Shown piece by piece: positions 1-5,607 of a stretch of 12,210 bases of DNA (within the stretch, counting starts at the first letter, position 1; each line of letters starts with the position of its first letter). The position numbers were made by a program, and so were the translations under genes. Source of the stretch: Actinomycetales bacterium (GTDB lineage: Bacteria; Actinomycetota; Actinomycetes; Actinomycetales; BWSM-131); contig JASBSH010000208.1 of the NCBI GenBank assembly GCA_030149025.1, forward strand, positions 1 to 12,210. The letters run 5' to 3'. Under the pieces are notes generated by a model. It did no database searches, was not told the origin of the DNA, and saw only the letters and a list, made by a program, of their open reading frames with translations.

Positions 1-839
1 CGCGTCGCACCGAGACCCTCCGGATCCGGGGCGGCGATGTGGTGGGCGTCGGAGGTCAGCCCGGCGGCCACCACCTCGGCGTAGATCCGGGCACCCCGGG
101 CCTTGGCGTGCTCCTCGGACTCCAGCACCATGCAGCCGGCACCCTCGCCGAGCACGAAGCCGTCCCGGCTGGTGTCGTACGGCCGCGAGGCCGTCTCCGG
201 GGTGTCGTTACGGGTGGAGAGGGCCTGCATGGCGGCGAACCCGGCGATCGGCAGGGGGTGGATCGCTGCCTCCGTGCCGCCCACGACGACCACGTCGGCG
301 CGGCCGTCGCGGATCATGTCCATGCCGTAGGCCACTGCCTCGGCCCCGGAGGCGCAGGCCGAGACAGGCGAGTGCGCACCGGCCCTGGCGCCGAGCTCGA
401 TCGCCACCGCACCGGCGGCGCCGTTCGGCATGAGCATCGGGACGGTCATCGGCAGCACCCGACGCGGGCCGCGCTCCTTCAGCGTGTCGTAGGCGGAAAG
501 CAGCGTCCAGACGCCCCCGATACCGGTGGCGACAGCGACACCCAGCCTCTCGCCGTCCACCTCGGGTTTTCCTGCGTCCGCCCACGCCTCACGGGCGGCG
601 ATCATCGCGTACTGGGCCGAGGGGTCCAGCTTCTTGGCCTCGTGCCGGGGCAGGACCTCCGCGGGGTCCTGCGCGATCGAGGCCGCGAAGGTGACCGGCA
701 GCTCGAGCTCGGCGACCCAGGGCTGGGTCAGGGTGCGGGAACCGGAGCGGCCGGCGAGGGCCGCCTCCCACGTGCTGGGCACGTCGGCACCGATCGGCGT
801 GGTTGCGCCGATCCCGGTGACGACGACTGCGCGGGTCAT
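1..839 (-). CDS. fabF: beta-ketoacyl-ACP synthase II (FabF/KasA type), C-terminus cut by window edge
   Basis: This is the condensing enzyme that elongates acyl-ACP with malonyl-ACP in cytosolic type II fatty-acid synthesis. The start is the ATG at 839-837 (MTRAVVVTGIGATTPIG), preceded by a perfect AGGAGG at 853-848 with 8 nt spacing. The frame is open to the left edge, giving about 279 residues of an expected 410-420. The thiolase-fold N-terminal half is present with the nucleophile Cys162 in SACASGAEA. A later DGFVLGEGAG motif is typical of KS domains. The two catalytic histidines and the lysine would lie beyond the window. It is the last visible gene of the fabD-fabH-acpP-fabF operon, 152 nt after acpP. 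A second KS or accD6 may follow, as in mycobacteria, but cannot be seen. The family call is firm; FabF versus KasA naming is only convention. Confidence 0.96.
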   Translation of the reverse strand, partial: MTRAVVVTGIGATTPIGADVPSTWEAALAGRSGSRTLTQPWVAELELPVTFAASIAQDPAEVLPRHEAKKLDPSAQYAMIAAREAWADAGKPEVDGERLGVAVATGIGGVWTLLSAYDTLKERGPRRVLPMTVPMLMPNGAAGAVAIELGARAGAHSPVSACASGAEAVAYGMDMIRDGRADVVVVGGTEAAIHPLPIAGFAAMQALSTRNDTPETASRPYDTSRDGFVLGEGAGCMVLESEEHAKARGARIYAEVVAAGLTSDAHHIAAPDPEGLGAT

Positions 840-847
840 GCTCGATG

Positions 848-853
848 CCTCCT
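848..853 (-). promoter_or_regulatory. Shine-Dalgarno AGGAGG of fabF
   Basis: A full-consensus AGGAGG lies 8 nt before the fabF ATG. It fixes the start and rules out the longer overlapping minus-strand frame at 589-969. Confidence 0.85.
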
Positions 854-938
854 GGGCGGACAATGGCCAGACTGGAAACCGTTAAGGGCAAGGGGTTGAC
901 GCTCGACACCGGCACGGCGGTCGCTCCCCGGTCGTTCC

Positions 939-955
939 CGGTCGCTCGCCGACCG
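939..955 (-). other. small GC hairpin in the acpP-fabF spacer
   Basis: CGGTCG and CGACCG form a perfect 6-bp stem with a 5-nt loop, inside a run of degenerate GGTCGYTCCC-like repeats (about 918-960). It lies in the 152-nt spacer between acpP and fabF. It has no U-tract, so it is not a classical terminator. An attenuator or mRNA-processing role that tunes acpP over fabF output is possible but unproven. Confidence 0.3.
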
Positions 956-991
956 CTCCCGAGGAGCAACGCACCGACGCCGCGAGCGATG

Positions 992-1240
992 TCAGCCCTG
1001 GGCCTGCTGCACGTACGACACGACGTCGCGGACGGTGCGCAGGTTCTTGATGTCGTCGTCGGGGATCTTGACGCCGAACTTGTCCTCGGCCTGCACGACG
1101 ATCGAGGTCATCGACAGCGAGTCGATGTCCAGGTCGTCGGTGAAGGACTTGTCCATCTCCACGGACTCCTTCGGCAGGCCGGTCTCCTCGTTGACCAGCT
1201 CGGCGATGCCGTCCAGGATCTCCTGCTCGCTCTGCGCCAT
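992..1240 (-). CDS. acpP: acyl carrier protein of type II fatty-acid synthase
   Basis: This 82-residue acidic protein carries the growing acyl chain on a 4'-phosphopantetheine arm. The attachment motif is DIDSLSM, with the modified serine at residue 41; ACP is usually modified by an AcpS-type transferase. Its length, four-helix pattern and acidic helix II (DDDIKNLRTVRDVV) match bacterial AcpP. The start is ATG at 1240-1238, with AAGGAG at 1253-1248 and 7 nt spacing. It sits between fabH (98 nt upstream) and fabF (152 nt downstream). Both spacers are longer than others in the operon, and the 5' one holds a tandem duplication. This would allow separate control or processing of this highly demanded transcript. 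It lacks the long C-terminal extension of mycobacterial AcpM. Confidence 0.97.
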   Translation of the reverse strand: MAQSEQEILDGIAELVNEETGLPKESVEMDKSFTDDLDIDSLSMTSIVVQAEDKFGVKIPDDDIKNLRTVRDVVSYVQQAQG

Positions 1241-1265
1241 GTGGCTGCTCCTTCGTATCGGTACT

Positions 1266-1298
1266 GATTGTTGGGGATGTCGGATTGTTGGGATGTCG
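1266..1298 (-). repeat. tandem 16/17-bp duplication in the acpP leader
   Basis: On the plus strand, GATTGTTGGGGATGTCG (1266-1282) is followed at once by GATTGTTGGGATGTCG (1283-1298). The copies are identical except for one G. On the acpP transcript this gives two CGACATCCC(C)AACAATC units, ending about 12 nt before the Shine-Dalgarno. The tract is unusually AT-rich for this genome. It could be a translation enhancer, a regulator site or slipped-strand debris. Confidence 0.7.
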
Positions 1299-1338
1299 GA
1301 CCTACAGCTACCCGCGCGGCGGCGGGGGTCTTGGGGGA

Positions 1339-2397
1339 TCAGGGCAGGATGACGACCTGGCTCGCGTAGACCAGGCCGGCGCCGAACCCGATGAGCAGGG
1401 CGAGGCCGCCCGACGGGGCGCTGCCGTCACCGAGCATCCGGTGCATCGCCAGTGGGATCGACGCCGCCGAGGTGTTGCCGGTCTCCGCGATGTCGCGGGC
1501 GACCGGCACGCTCTCCGGCAGCCCGAGCTGCTTGCACATCGCGTCGATGATCCGGGCGTTGGCCTGGTGCGGGATGAACGCTGCCAGGTCCTGCGGCTCG
1601 ATACCCGATGCCTCCAGCGTCTTGCGGGCAACGGGCGCCATCTGCCAGACGGCCCAGCGGAACACGCTCTGCCCCGCCATCCGCAGCGCCGGCCAGTCGG
1701 CCTCGTGATCCCGGACGTCGATCCAGGAGTGCTTCTGCTGGATCACGTCCCAGGCGGCGCCGTCCGAACCCCACATCGTGGGGCCGATGCCGGGGGAGTC
1801 GGACGGGCCGATCACGACCGCACCGGCGCCGTCCCCGAAGATGAACGCCGTCGAGCGGTCGGTGACGTCCGTGAAGTCGGACAGCTTCTCCACGCCGACG
1901 ACCAGGACGTAGCGGGCGGAGCCACCGCGAACCATGTTCTCCGCCAGGGCGACACCGTGGCAGAAGCCCGCGCACGCGGCGGAAAGGTCCATCGCCGCCG
2001 CGGGGGTGGCGCCCACACGGTGCGCGAGCAGCGCTGCCGAGGACGGCGTCTGGTACGGGTGGGTGACCGTGGCAACCAGGACGCCGTCGATGTCGCTCCC
2101 GGTCAGCCCGGCGCGCTCGATCGCCTCCCTCGCCGCGATCTCCGCCATGTCGGTGACGGACTCGTCCTTCGCCGCCCAGCGCCGGCTGACGATCCCGGAC
2201 CGCTGCCGGATCCACTCGTCGGAGGAGTCGATCGTCTGGCAGATCTCGTCATTCGTCACCACGCGCTCGGGCCAGTAGGCGCCGACGGAGAGGATGCGGG
2301 CGTGCTGCGCCCCCTGCGGCTGGATCAGCTTGCCGGCCGACGCCGAGATCGAGTCGGAGGTCGAAGTGGAGGCCGAAGTGGAGGTCGTCGTGGTCAT
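1339..2397 (-). CDS. fabH: beta-ketoacyl-ACP synthase III (FabH)
   Basis: FabH starts fatty-acid synthesis by condensing an acyl-CoA primer with malonyl-ACP. The product is 352 residues. The catalytic triad is visible: Cys142 in DLSAACAGF, His277 in IPHQANARI and Asn308 in ETGNTSAASIP. The ATG at 2397-2395 directly abuts the fabD stop (TGAATG), with GGGAG 7 nt upstream, so translation is probably coupled to fabD. The conserved fold begins near residue 33 (ARILSVGAYWP). The first 20 residues are a Ser/Thr-rich tract encoded by four 12-bp repeats, longer and lower in complexity than the usual FabH N-terminus. Primer specificity (acetyl versus branched) cannot be read from sequence by eye. In M. 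tuberculosis fabH lies elsewhere, whereas here it is within the FAS II cluster as in Streptomyces. Confidence 0.97.
   Translation of the reverse strand: MTTTTSTSASTSTSDSISASAGKLIQPQGAQHARILSVGAYWPERVVTNDEICQTIDSSDEWIRQRSGIVSRRWAAKDESVTDMAEIAAREAIERAGLTGSDIDGVLVATVTHPYQTPSSAALLAHRVGATPAAAMDLSAACAGFCHGVALAENMVRGGSARYVLVVGVEKLSDFTDVTDRSTAFIFGDGAGAVVIGPSDSPGIGPTMWGSDGAAWDVIQQKHSWIDVRDHEADWPALRMAGQSVFRWAVWQMAPVARKTLEASGIEPQDLAAFIPHQANARIIDAMCKQLGLPESVPVARDIAETGNTSAASIPLAMHRMLGDGSAPSGGLALLIGFGAGLVYASQVVILP
2338..2385 (-). repeat. in-frame 12-bp repeats encoding the FabH Ser/Thr N-terminus
   Basis: Codons 5-20 of fabH form four 12-bp units reading TSTS, ASTS, TSDS and ISAS. The first two differ by one base (RCCTCCACTTCG); the third and fourth are degenerate. 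The array is a coding minisatellite, so unit gain or loss keeps the frame and only changes the length of the N-terminal tail. Confidence 0.75.
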
Positions 2398-3333
2398 TCA
2401 GTTGCTCCCGGCGTGCTCGGCGATCAGGGCCGTGGCGGCATCGAGCTGATCGGGGGTCTTCAGGGCGAGGGTCTGGATGCCGGGCATGGTGCGCTTGGCC
2501 AGGTTGGCCAGCGTGCCGGCCGGAGGCACCTCGATGAGTGCGGTCGCCCCCAGCTCGGTCAGCGTCGCCTGACACAGGTCCCACCGCACAGGGTTGCTGA
2601 CCTGGCTGACGAGCCGGGCCAGCACCTCCGCCCCGTCGCTCACGACGGTGCCGTCCGCGTTGGACACCAGCGCCACAGTCGGTGCCTTCGCCGTCATGGA
2701 CGACGCCCGCTCAGCCAGCGTGCCCACCGCCGGTGCCATGTGCTGGGTGTGGAACGCCCCGGCCACCTGCAGCGGGATGACCCGCGCCTTCGCCGGTGGC
2801 TCGTCCTTCAGCGCCGTGAGCTGCTCCAGCGTCCCGGCCGCGACCACCTGCCCGGCGCCGTTGACGTTGGCGGGGGTCAGGCCGTGCTTGTCGAGCACCG
2901 CGGCGACCTCGTCCGGGTCACCGCCCAGTACGGCACTCATTCCGGTGGGAGTGACGGCGCTGGCCTCTGCCATCGCGCGGCCGCGGTCGCGGACGAACAC
3001 CATGGCGTCGTCCTCGGCCAGGACGCCGGCGGCTGCGGCGGCGGTGATCTCACCCACGCTGTGGCCGCCCACGGCACCGACCGAACCGGACGGACCCAGG
3101 CCCTCCGCCAGCAGCACGGAGAGCGCGGCGAGGCCGCTGGCGACGATGAGCGGTTGAGCGACGGCGGTGTCGCGGATGGTCTCGGCGTCCGAGGTCGTGC
3201 CGTGCGCGACGAGATCGATACCCGCTGCGTCGGACAGCGAGGACATCCGCTCGGCGAAGGCCGGAAGCTCCATCCACGGAGCGAGGAAGCCGGGGGTCTG
3301 GGAGCCCTGACCGGGGCACACGATGACCAGCAC
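2398..3333 (-). CDS. fabD: malonyl-CoA:ACP transacylase (FabD)
   Basis: FabD moves malonyl from CoA to AcpP to supply extender units for FabH and FabF. The 311-residue product has the acyltransferase signature: PGQGSQ near the N-terminus, nucleophile Ser92 in GHSVGE, Arg117 in VRDRGRAM and His195 in GAFHT. The C-terminal PVRWDLC and PPAGTLANLAKR segments match actinobacterial FabD. The start is GTG at 3333-3331, where homologs also begin (M-L-V-x-V-x-PGQG). A GGAAGG touches the start and an AGGGAA lies about 10 nt upstream, so ribosome spacing is not textbook. It follows the fasR-like gene by 78 nt, a spacer that contains a strong inverted repeat, and abuts fabH. Confidence 0.97.
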   Translation of the reverse strand: MLVIVCPGQGSQTPGFLAPWMELPAFAERMSSLSDAAGIDLVAHGTTSDAETIRDTAVAQPLIVASGLAALSVLLAEGLGPSGSVGAVGGHSVGEITAAAAAGVLAEDDAMVFVRDRGRAMAEASAVTPTGMSAVLGGDPDEVAAVLDKHGLTPANVNGAGQVVAAGTLEQLTALKDEPPAKARVIPLQVAGAFHTQHMAPAVGTLAERASSMTAKAPTVALVSNADGTVVSDGAEVLARLVSQVSNPVRWDLCQATLTELGATALIEVPPAGTLANLAKRTMPGIQTLALKTPDQLDAATALIAEHAGSN

Positions 3334-3399
3334 CCTTCCACCATTCCCTGCTCGGGTGGCCGCTGGCGGTGACGGCGCCGACCAACCTTCGCGACGCGA

Positions 3400-3418
3400 T
3401 TTGGAGGATTCCTACAAA
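3400..3418 (-). promoter_or_regulatory. 19-bp inverted repeat upstream of fabD, candidate operator of the PucR/FasR regulator
   Basis: On the minus strand, TTTGTAGGA-A-TCCTCCAAA is a 9+1+9 inverted repeat with a single mismatched pair. It overlaps the last codons and TAG stop of the regulator gene and lies about 67 nt before the fabD start. A palindrome this clean in the only spacer upstream of the fab operon suggests a transcription-factor site. Streptomyces FasR is known to act at the fabD promoter. That this sequence is its site is inference. Confidence 0.6.
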
Positions 3419-4635
3419 TGCCGGTCATCGCCCACGACGTGTTCCGAGGCCGGCCGGGAGGGGCCGTCCGCCAGGAGACCGATGGTCAGACCGACCTGGA
3501 GGACGTAGGCGTCCCGGGCGCTGGTCGCGTCCCAGCCGGTCACCTCCGCCACCCGACGGAGCCGGTAGCGGACGGTGTTCGGGTGCACGAACAGCGTCCT
3601 CGAGGTGGCCTCCAGGGACCTGCCGTGCTCCAGGTAGGTGCTCACCGTGTCCTCCAGGGCCCCGCCGGCTGCGCACAGCGGTCGGTAGACGCGGTCGAGC
3701 AGGGCGCGCCGCGCGGTCACGTCGCCCGAGAGCACCCGCTCAGGAAGCAGGTCGTCGGCGTGCACCGGTCTCGGTGCCTGTGGCCATGCTCGCGCGGCAA
3801 CCAGCCCCGCCAGCGCCGTGCGGGCCGACCGGCCCGCCTCCGAGAGACCGGGGACGACCGGACCTACGACCACCGGGCCGGGCCCGAACCGGGGAGCGAG
3901 CGCGTCCGCCGCCGTCTGCGGGTCCGTGGAGGAGCCGAGGACGACGACAAGCCGGTCACCGCGGACGCCCACCAACGCGTCGTCCGCGGCCTGCTGCGCT
4001 GCGCGTCGCACCTCGGCGACGGCGTCCTCCGGGGTGCCGCTGGGGCTGTTGCCGACGACCACCGCGACGGCGTCGTGGCCCTGCCAGCCGAGGGCCGCCA
4101 CGCGGGACTGCAGTGCGTCGTCGGTGTCACCGCGCAGCAGCGCGTCCACGACCAAGGCCTCCAACCGGGCGTCCCATGCCCCACGGGCTTCGGCGGCCTG
4201 CGCGTAGATCTCCGCGGCGCCGAAGGCCACCTCCCGCGAGTACCTGAGCACCGCCTCCCGAACGGAGGTCTCCCGGCCGGGTGGGGCGAGCAGCTCGACG
4301 TTCTCCTCGACCACCTCCACCACCGTGCGAACCAGCTGGAGGGTCTGGCTGAGCGTGACCGATCTCGTCAGCTCGCGTGGCGCCGTCCCGAAGACGTCCG
4401 CGGTGACGGTGGGCGGCGCCTCCTGCTTCTCGTACCAGGACGTGAACGCGGTGATGCCGGCCTGCGCGACCAGGCCGACCCAGGACCGATCTTGCGGCGG
4501 CATGGCGCGGTACCACGGCAGCGTCTCGTCCAGTCGCTGCAGAGCAATGGTCGCGAGCCGTCCCGTGGCCTGCCGGACGTGGCGCAACCCGGTGTGCCGA
4601 CCGGGGTGTGCTGCGTGCTCCGGTGCTGTGGACAC
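3412..4635 (-). CDS. fasR: PucR-type transcriptional regulator of the fab operon (FasR-like)
   Basis: This is a cytosolic DNA-binding protein of 407 residues. The C-terminal PucR helix-turn-helix is at about residues 340-367 (LEATSRTLFVHPNTVRYRLRRV). A central GGDEF-like or CdaR-type region covers about 155-290, and the conserved N-terminus (TLPWYRAMPPQDRSWVGLVAQAG, about 38-60) is shared with the actinobacterial FAS regulators. It lies directly upstream of fabD, as Streptomyces fasR does, and as Rv2242 does in M. tuberculosis. Streptomyces FasR activates fabDHPF; the same role is inferred here. The start is GTG at 4635-4633. No Shine-Dalgarno is evident, but TAGACT (4647-4642) lies 6 nt before it, which suggests a leaderless transcript. 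The symbol rests on synteny and family, not on proven orthology. Confidence 0.88.
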   Translation of the reverse strand: MSTAPEHAAHPGRHTGLRHVRQATGRLATIALQRLDETLPWYRAMPPQDRSWVGLVAQAGITAFTSWYEKQEAPPTVTADVFGTAPRELTRSVTLSQTLQLVRTVVEVVEENVELLAPPGRETSVREAVLRYSREVAFGAAEIYAQAAEARGAWDARLEALVVDALLRGDTDDALQSRVAALGWQGHDAVAVVVGNSPSGTPEDAVAEVRRAAQQAADDALVGVRGDRLVVVLGSSTDPQTAADALAPRFGPGPVVVGPVVPGLSEAGRSARTALAGLVAARAWPQAPRPVHADDLLPERVLSGDVTARRALLDRVYRPLCAAGGALEDTVSTYLEHGRSLEATSRTLFVHPNTVRYRLRRVAEVTGWDATSARDAYVLQVGLTIGLLADGPSRPASEHVVGDDRHL

Positions 4636-4641
4636 CGCTGC

Positions 4642-4647
4642 AGTCTA
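4642..4647 (-). promoter_or_regulatory. candidate -10 element of a leaderless fasR transcript
   Basis: TAGACT fits the TANNNT -10 consensus and ends 6 nt before the GTG start, so transcription would begin at or next to the start codon. A possible -35 (TTGTCG, 4674-4669) has 21 nt spacing, which is too long for a standard site. Confidence 0.4.
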
Positions 4648-4657
4648 GGTCGCCGCT

Positions 4658-4674
4658 TTGTGGAGGTGCGACAA
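4658..4674. promoter_or_regulatory. second copy of the fabD-upstream motif, in the fasR 5' region
   Basis: TTGTGG-N5-CGACAA here parallels TTGGAG-N5-CTACAA at 3401-3417 (plus strand). Both share TTGKRG-N5-CKACAA with identical spacing. It lies 23-39 nt before the fasR GTG, over its putative -35. This is what an autoregulatory operator would look like. It is weaker as a palindrome (5 of 6 arm pairs). Confidence 0.4.
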
Positions 4675-4704
4675 GGAACACCAGGGCCCGGTGGCTATCG
4701 CACT

Positions 4705-4725
4705 GCTTCGCAAGCGGGGCGAAGC
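4705..4725. other. small inverted repeat in the fasR / TPR-like divergent spacer
   Basis: GCTTCG (4705-4710) and CGAAGC (4720-4725) form a perfect 6-bp inverted repeat around a 9-nt loop. It lies in the 169-nt spacer between the divergent fasR and 4805 genes. A TAAGGT (4740-4745) further on fits a weak -10 for the rightward gene, but no matching -35 is visible. Confidence 0.25.
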
Positions 4726-4795
4726 GGCCCAGATGGCGTTAAGGTCAGCACATCGCCAGGCAGGGGACCGGTCCGACCGGGCTGGAGACCTCGGG

Positions 4796-4800
4796 AAGGA
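4796..4800 (+). promoter_or_regulatory. Shine-Dalgarno deciding the start at 4805
   Basis: AAGGA, within GGGAAGGA, lies 4 nt before ATG 4805. The open frame continues back to 4658, but that 49-codon extension would cross the regulatory spacer and the fasR promoter. The start at 4805 (MGILDWL) is therefore preferred. Confidence 0.6.
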
Positions 4801-4804
4801 CGGC

Positions 4805-5521
4805 ATGGGAATCCTCGACTGGTTGCGTCGAAAGGTGTACGCCTCGGCTCCGCCCAGCCTGAAGCCGGCTCTGCGGACCGTGGGGACGCGTGCGGGCCTC
4901 CGGCCGCGCAGCACCCTTCGGCCCCCTGTGGACGCCGCGCGGGAGGACCGGTTGCGCCTTCGCCTGCACGACGACCCGAACGACGAGCAGGCGTTCGACG
5001 AGCTGGCGGAGATCGTCCGGCGGCGCGCTGCCGAGGGGCACGTCCCGGAGGGTCGCCTCGGGCAGCCCGTGCCTCCGGCGGACCTCGAACGTGCCGCCAA
5101 CGACGCGGTCTGGGCGCTCGCGGAGGAGATGGCCGGCAACCCCCGGGCCTGGCACCCGCTGGTCGAGCTGGCGCGACTTTCCATCCGGGATGACCGGGAA
5201 GGGGCGCTGCGCCGGCTCGGTACCGCTGCTGAGCGGGACCCGTCCGGACGGGCCCTGGTGGAAGGCCTTGCGATGCTGCGCGAAGTCGGCCTGCCCGACG
5301 AGGCACTCGGGCTGGGCGTCGGCCACTGGCGCCCGCGCGAGCACGACGTCGAGGCGGGCCGGCACCTGGTGCAGGCTGCCGTGGAAGCCGGGCGGATGGG
5401 TGAGGCACGCCGGCACCTCGATGCCCTCGGCCTGCACCCCGACCAGGGGCGGGTCGCGCCGCTTCGTGCCGAGCTCGAGCGCGAGATCAACATGGCTGAG
5501 CGCAAGCGCACCAGCACCTGA
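4805..5521 (+). CDS. TPR-like helical protein of unknown function
   Basis: I do not recognise a named family. The 238-residue product has no signal peptide or membrane segment. It opens with MGILDWLRRKVY and a basic stretch (residues 9-50). From about 55 to 225 follow amphipathic helix pairs with TPR-like spacing: DPNDEQAFDELAEIV (57-71), NPRAWHPLVELARL (112-125), DREGALRRLGTAAERDP (130-146), LVQAAVEAGRMGEARRHL (188-205). This suggests a soluble scaffold or adaptor. It is transcribed divergently from fasR and convergently with the CNNM gene, so it is probably monocistronic. GC3-rich codon use supports it being real. Whether it is tied to fatty-acid synthesis is unknown; position is the only hint. 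Confidence 0.8.
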   Translation: MGILDWLRRKVYASAPPSLKPALRTVGTRAGLRPRSTLRPPVDAAREDRLRLRLHDDPNDEQAFDELAEIVRRRAAEGHVPEGRLGQPVPPADLERAANDAVWALAEEMAGNPRAWHPLVELARLSIRDDREGALRRLGTAAERDPSGRALVEGLAMLREVGLPDEALGLGVGHWRPREHDVEAGRHLVQAAVEAGRMGEARRHLDALGLHPDQGRVAPLRAELEREINMAERKRTST

Positions 5522-5564
5522 CGACCTGAGGTTGGGACCGCGTTCCGCCTTCGTCCGCGGACGT

Positions 5565-5607
5565 CACCCCTTGGGGAGTGCACCCCTTGGGGCGTCACCC
5601 CTTGGGG
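5565..5607. repeat. three CACCCCTTGGGG palindromes at a convergent gene junction
   Basis: Identical 12-mers sit at 5565-5576, 5581-5592 and 5596-5607, at 16- and 15-bp steps. Each contains CCCC-TT-GGGG, so different copies can also pair with one another into longer stems. The third copy runs into the 3' end of the minus-strand CNNM gene and encodes its final HPKG before the stop at 5595-5597. The position between two convergent genes suits a bidirectional terminator without a U-tract. A protein-binding array is the alternative. Confidence 0.75.

Noticed and set aside
939..955. Rho-independent terminator between acpP and fabF
   Set aside because: The stem is only 6 bp with no U-tract, and fabF is expected to be co-transcribed with acpP. 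It is kept only as a weak structural feature.
589..969. Minus-strand open frame overlapping the fabF start
   Set aside because: It is out of frame with fabF and has no Shine-Dalgarno; fabF has a perfect one at 848-853.
1285..3372. Plus-strand open frame of 695 codons
   Set aside because: It is antisense to fabH and fabD, and the product is rich in Arg, Gly, His and Asp without any domain. This is the usual shadow frame opposite high-GC3 genes.
4658..4804. N-terminal extension of the TPR-like protein
   Set aside because: The extension crosses the fasR promoter and candidate operator, and a Shine-Dalgarno sits before ATG 4805.
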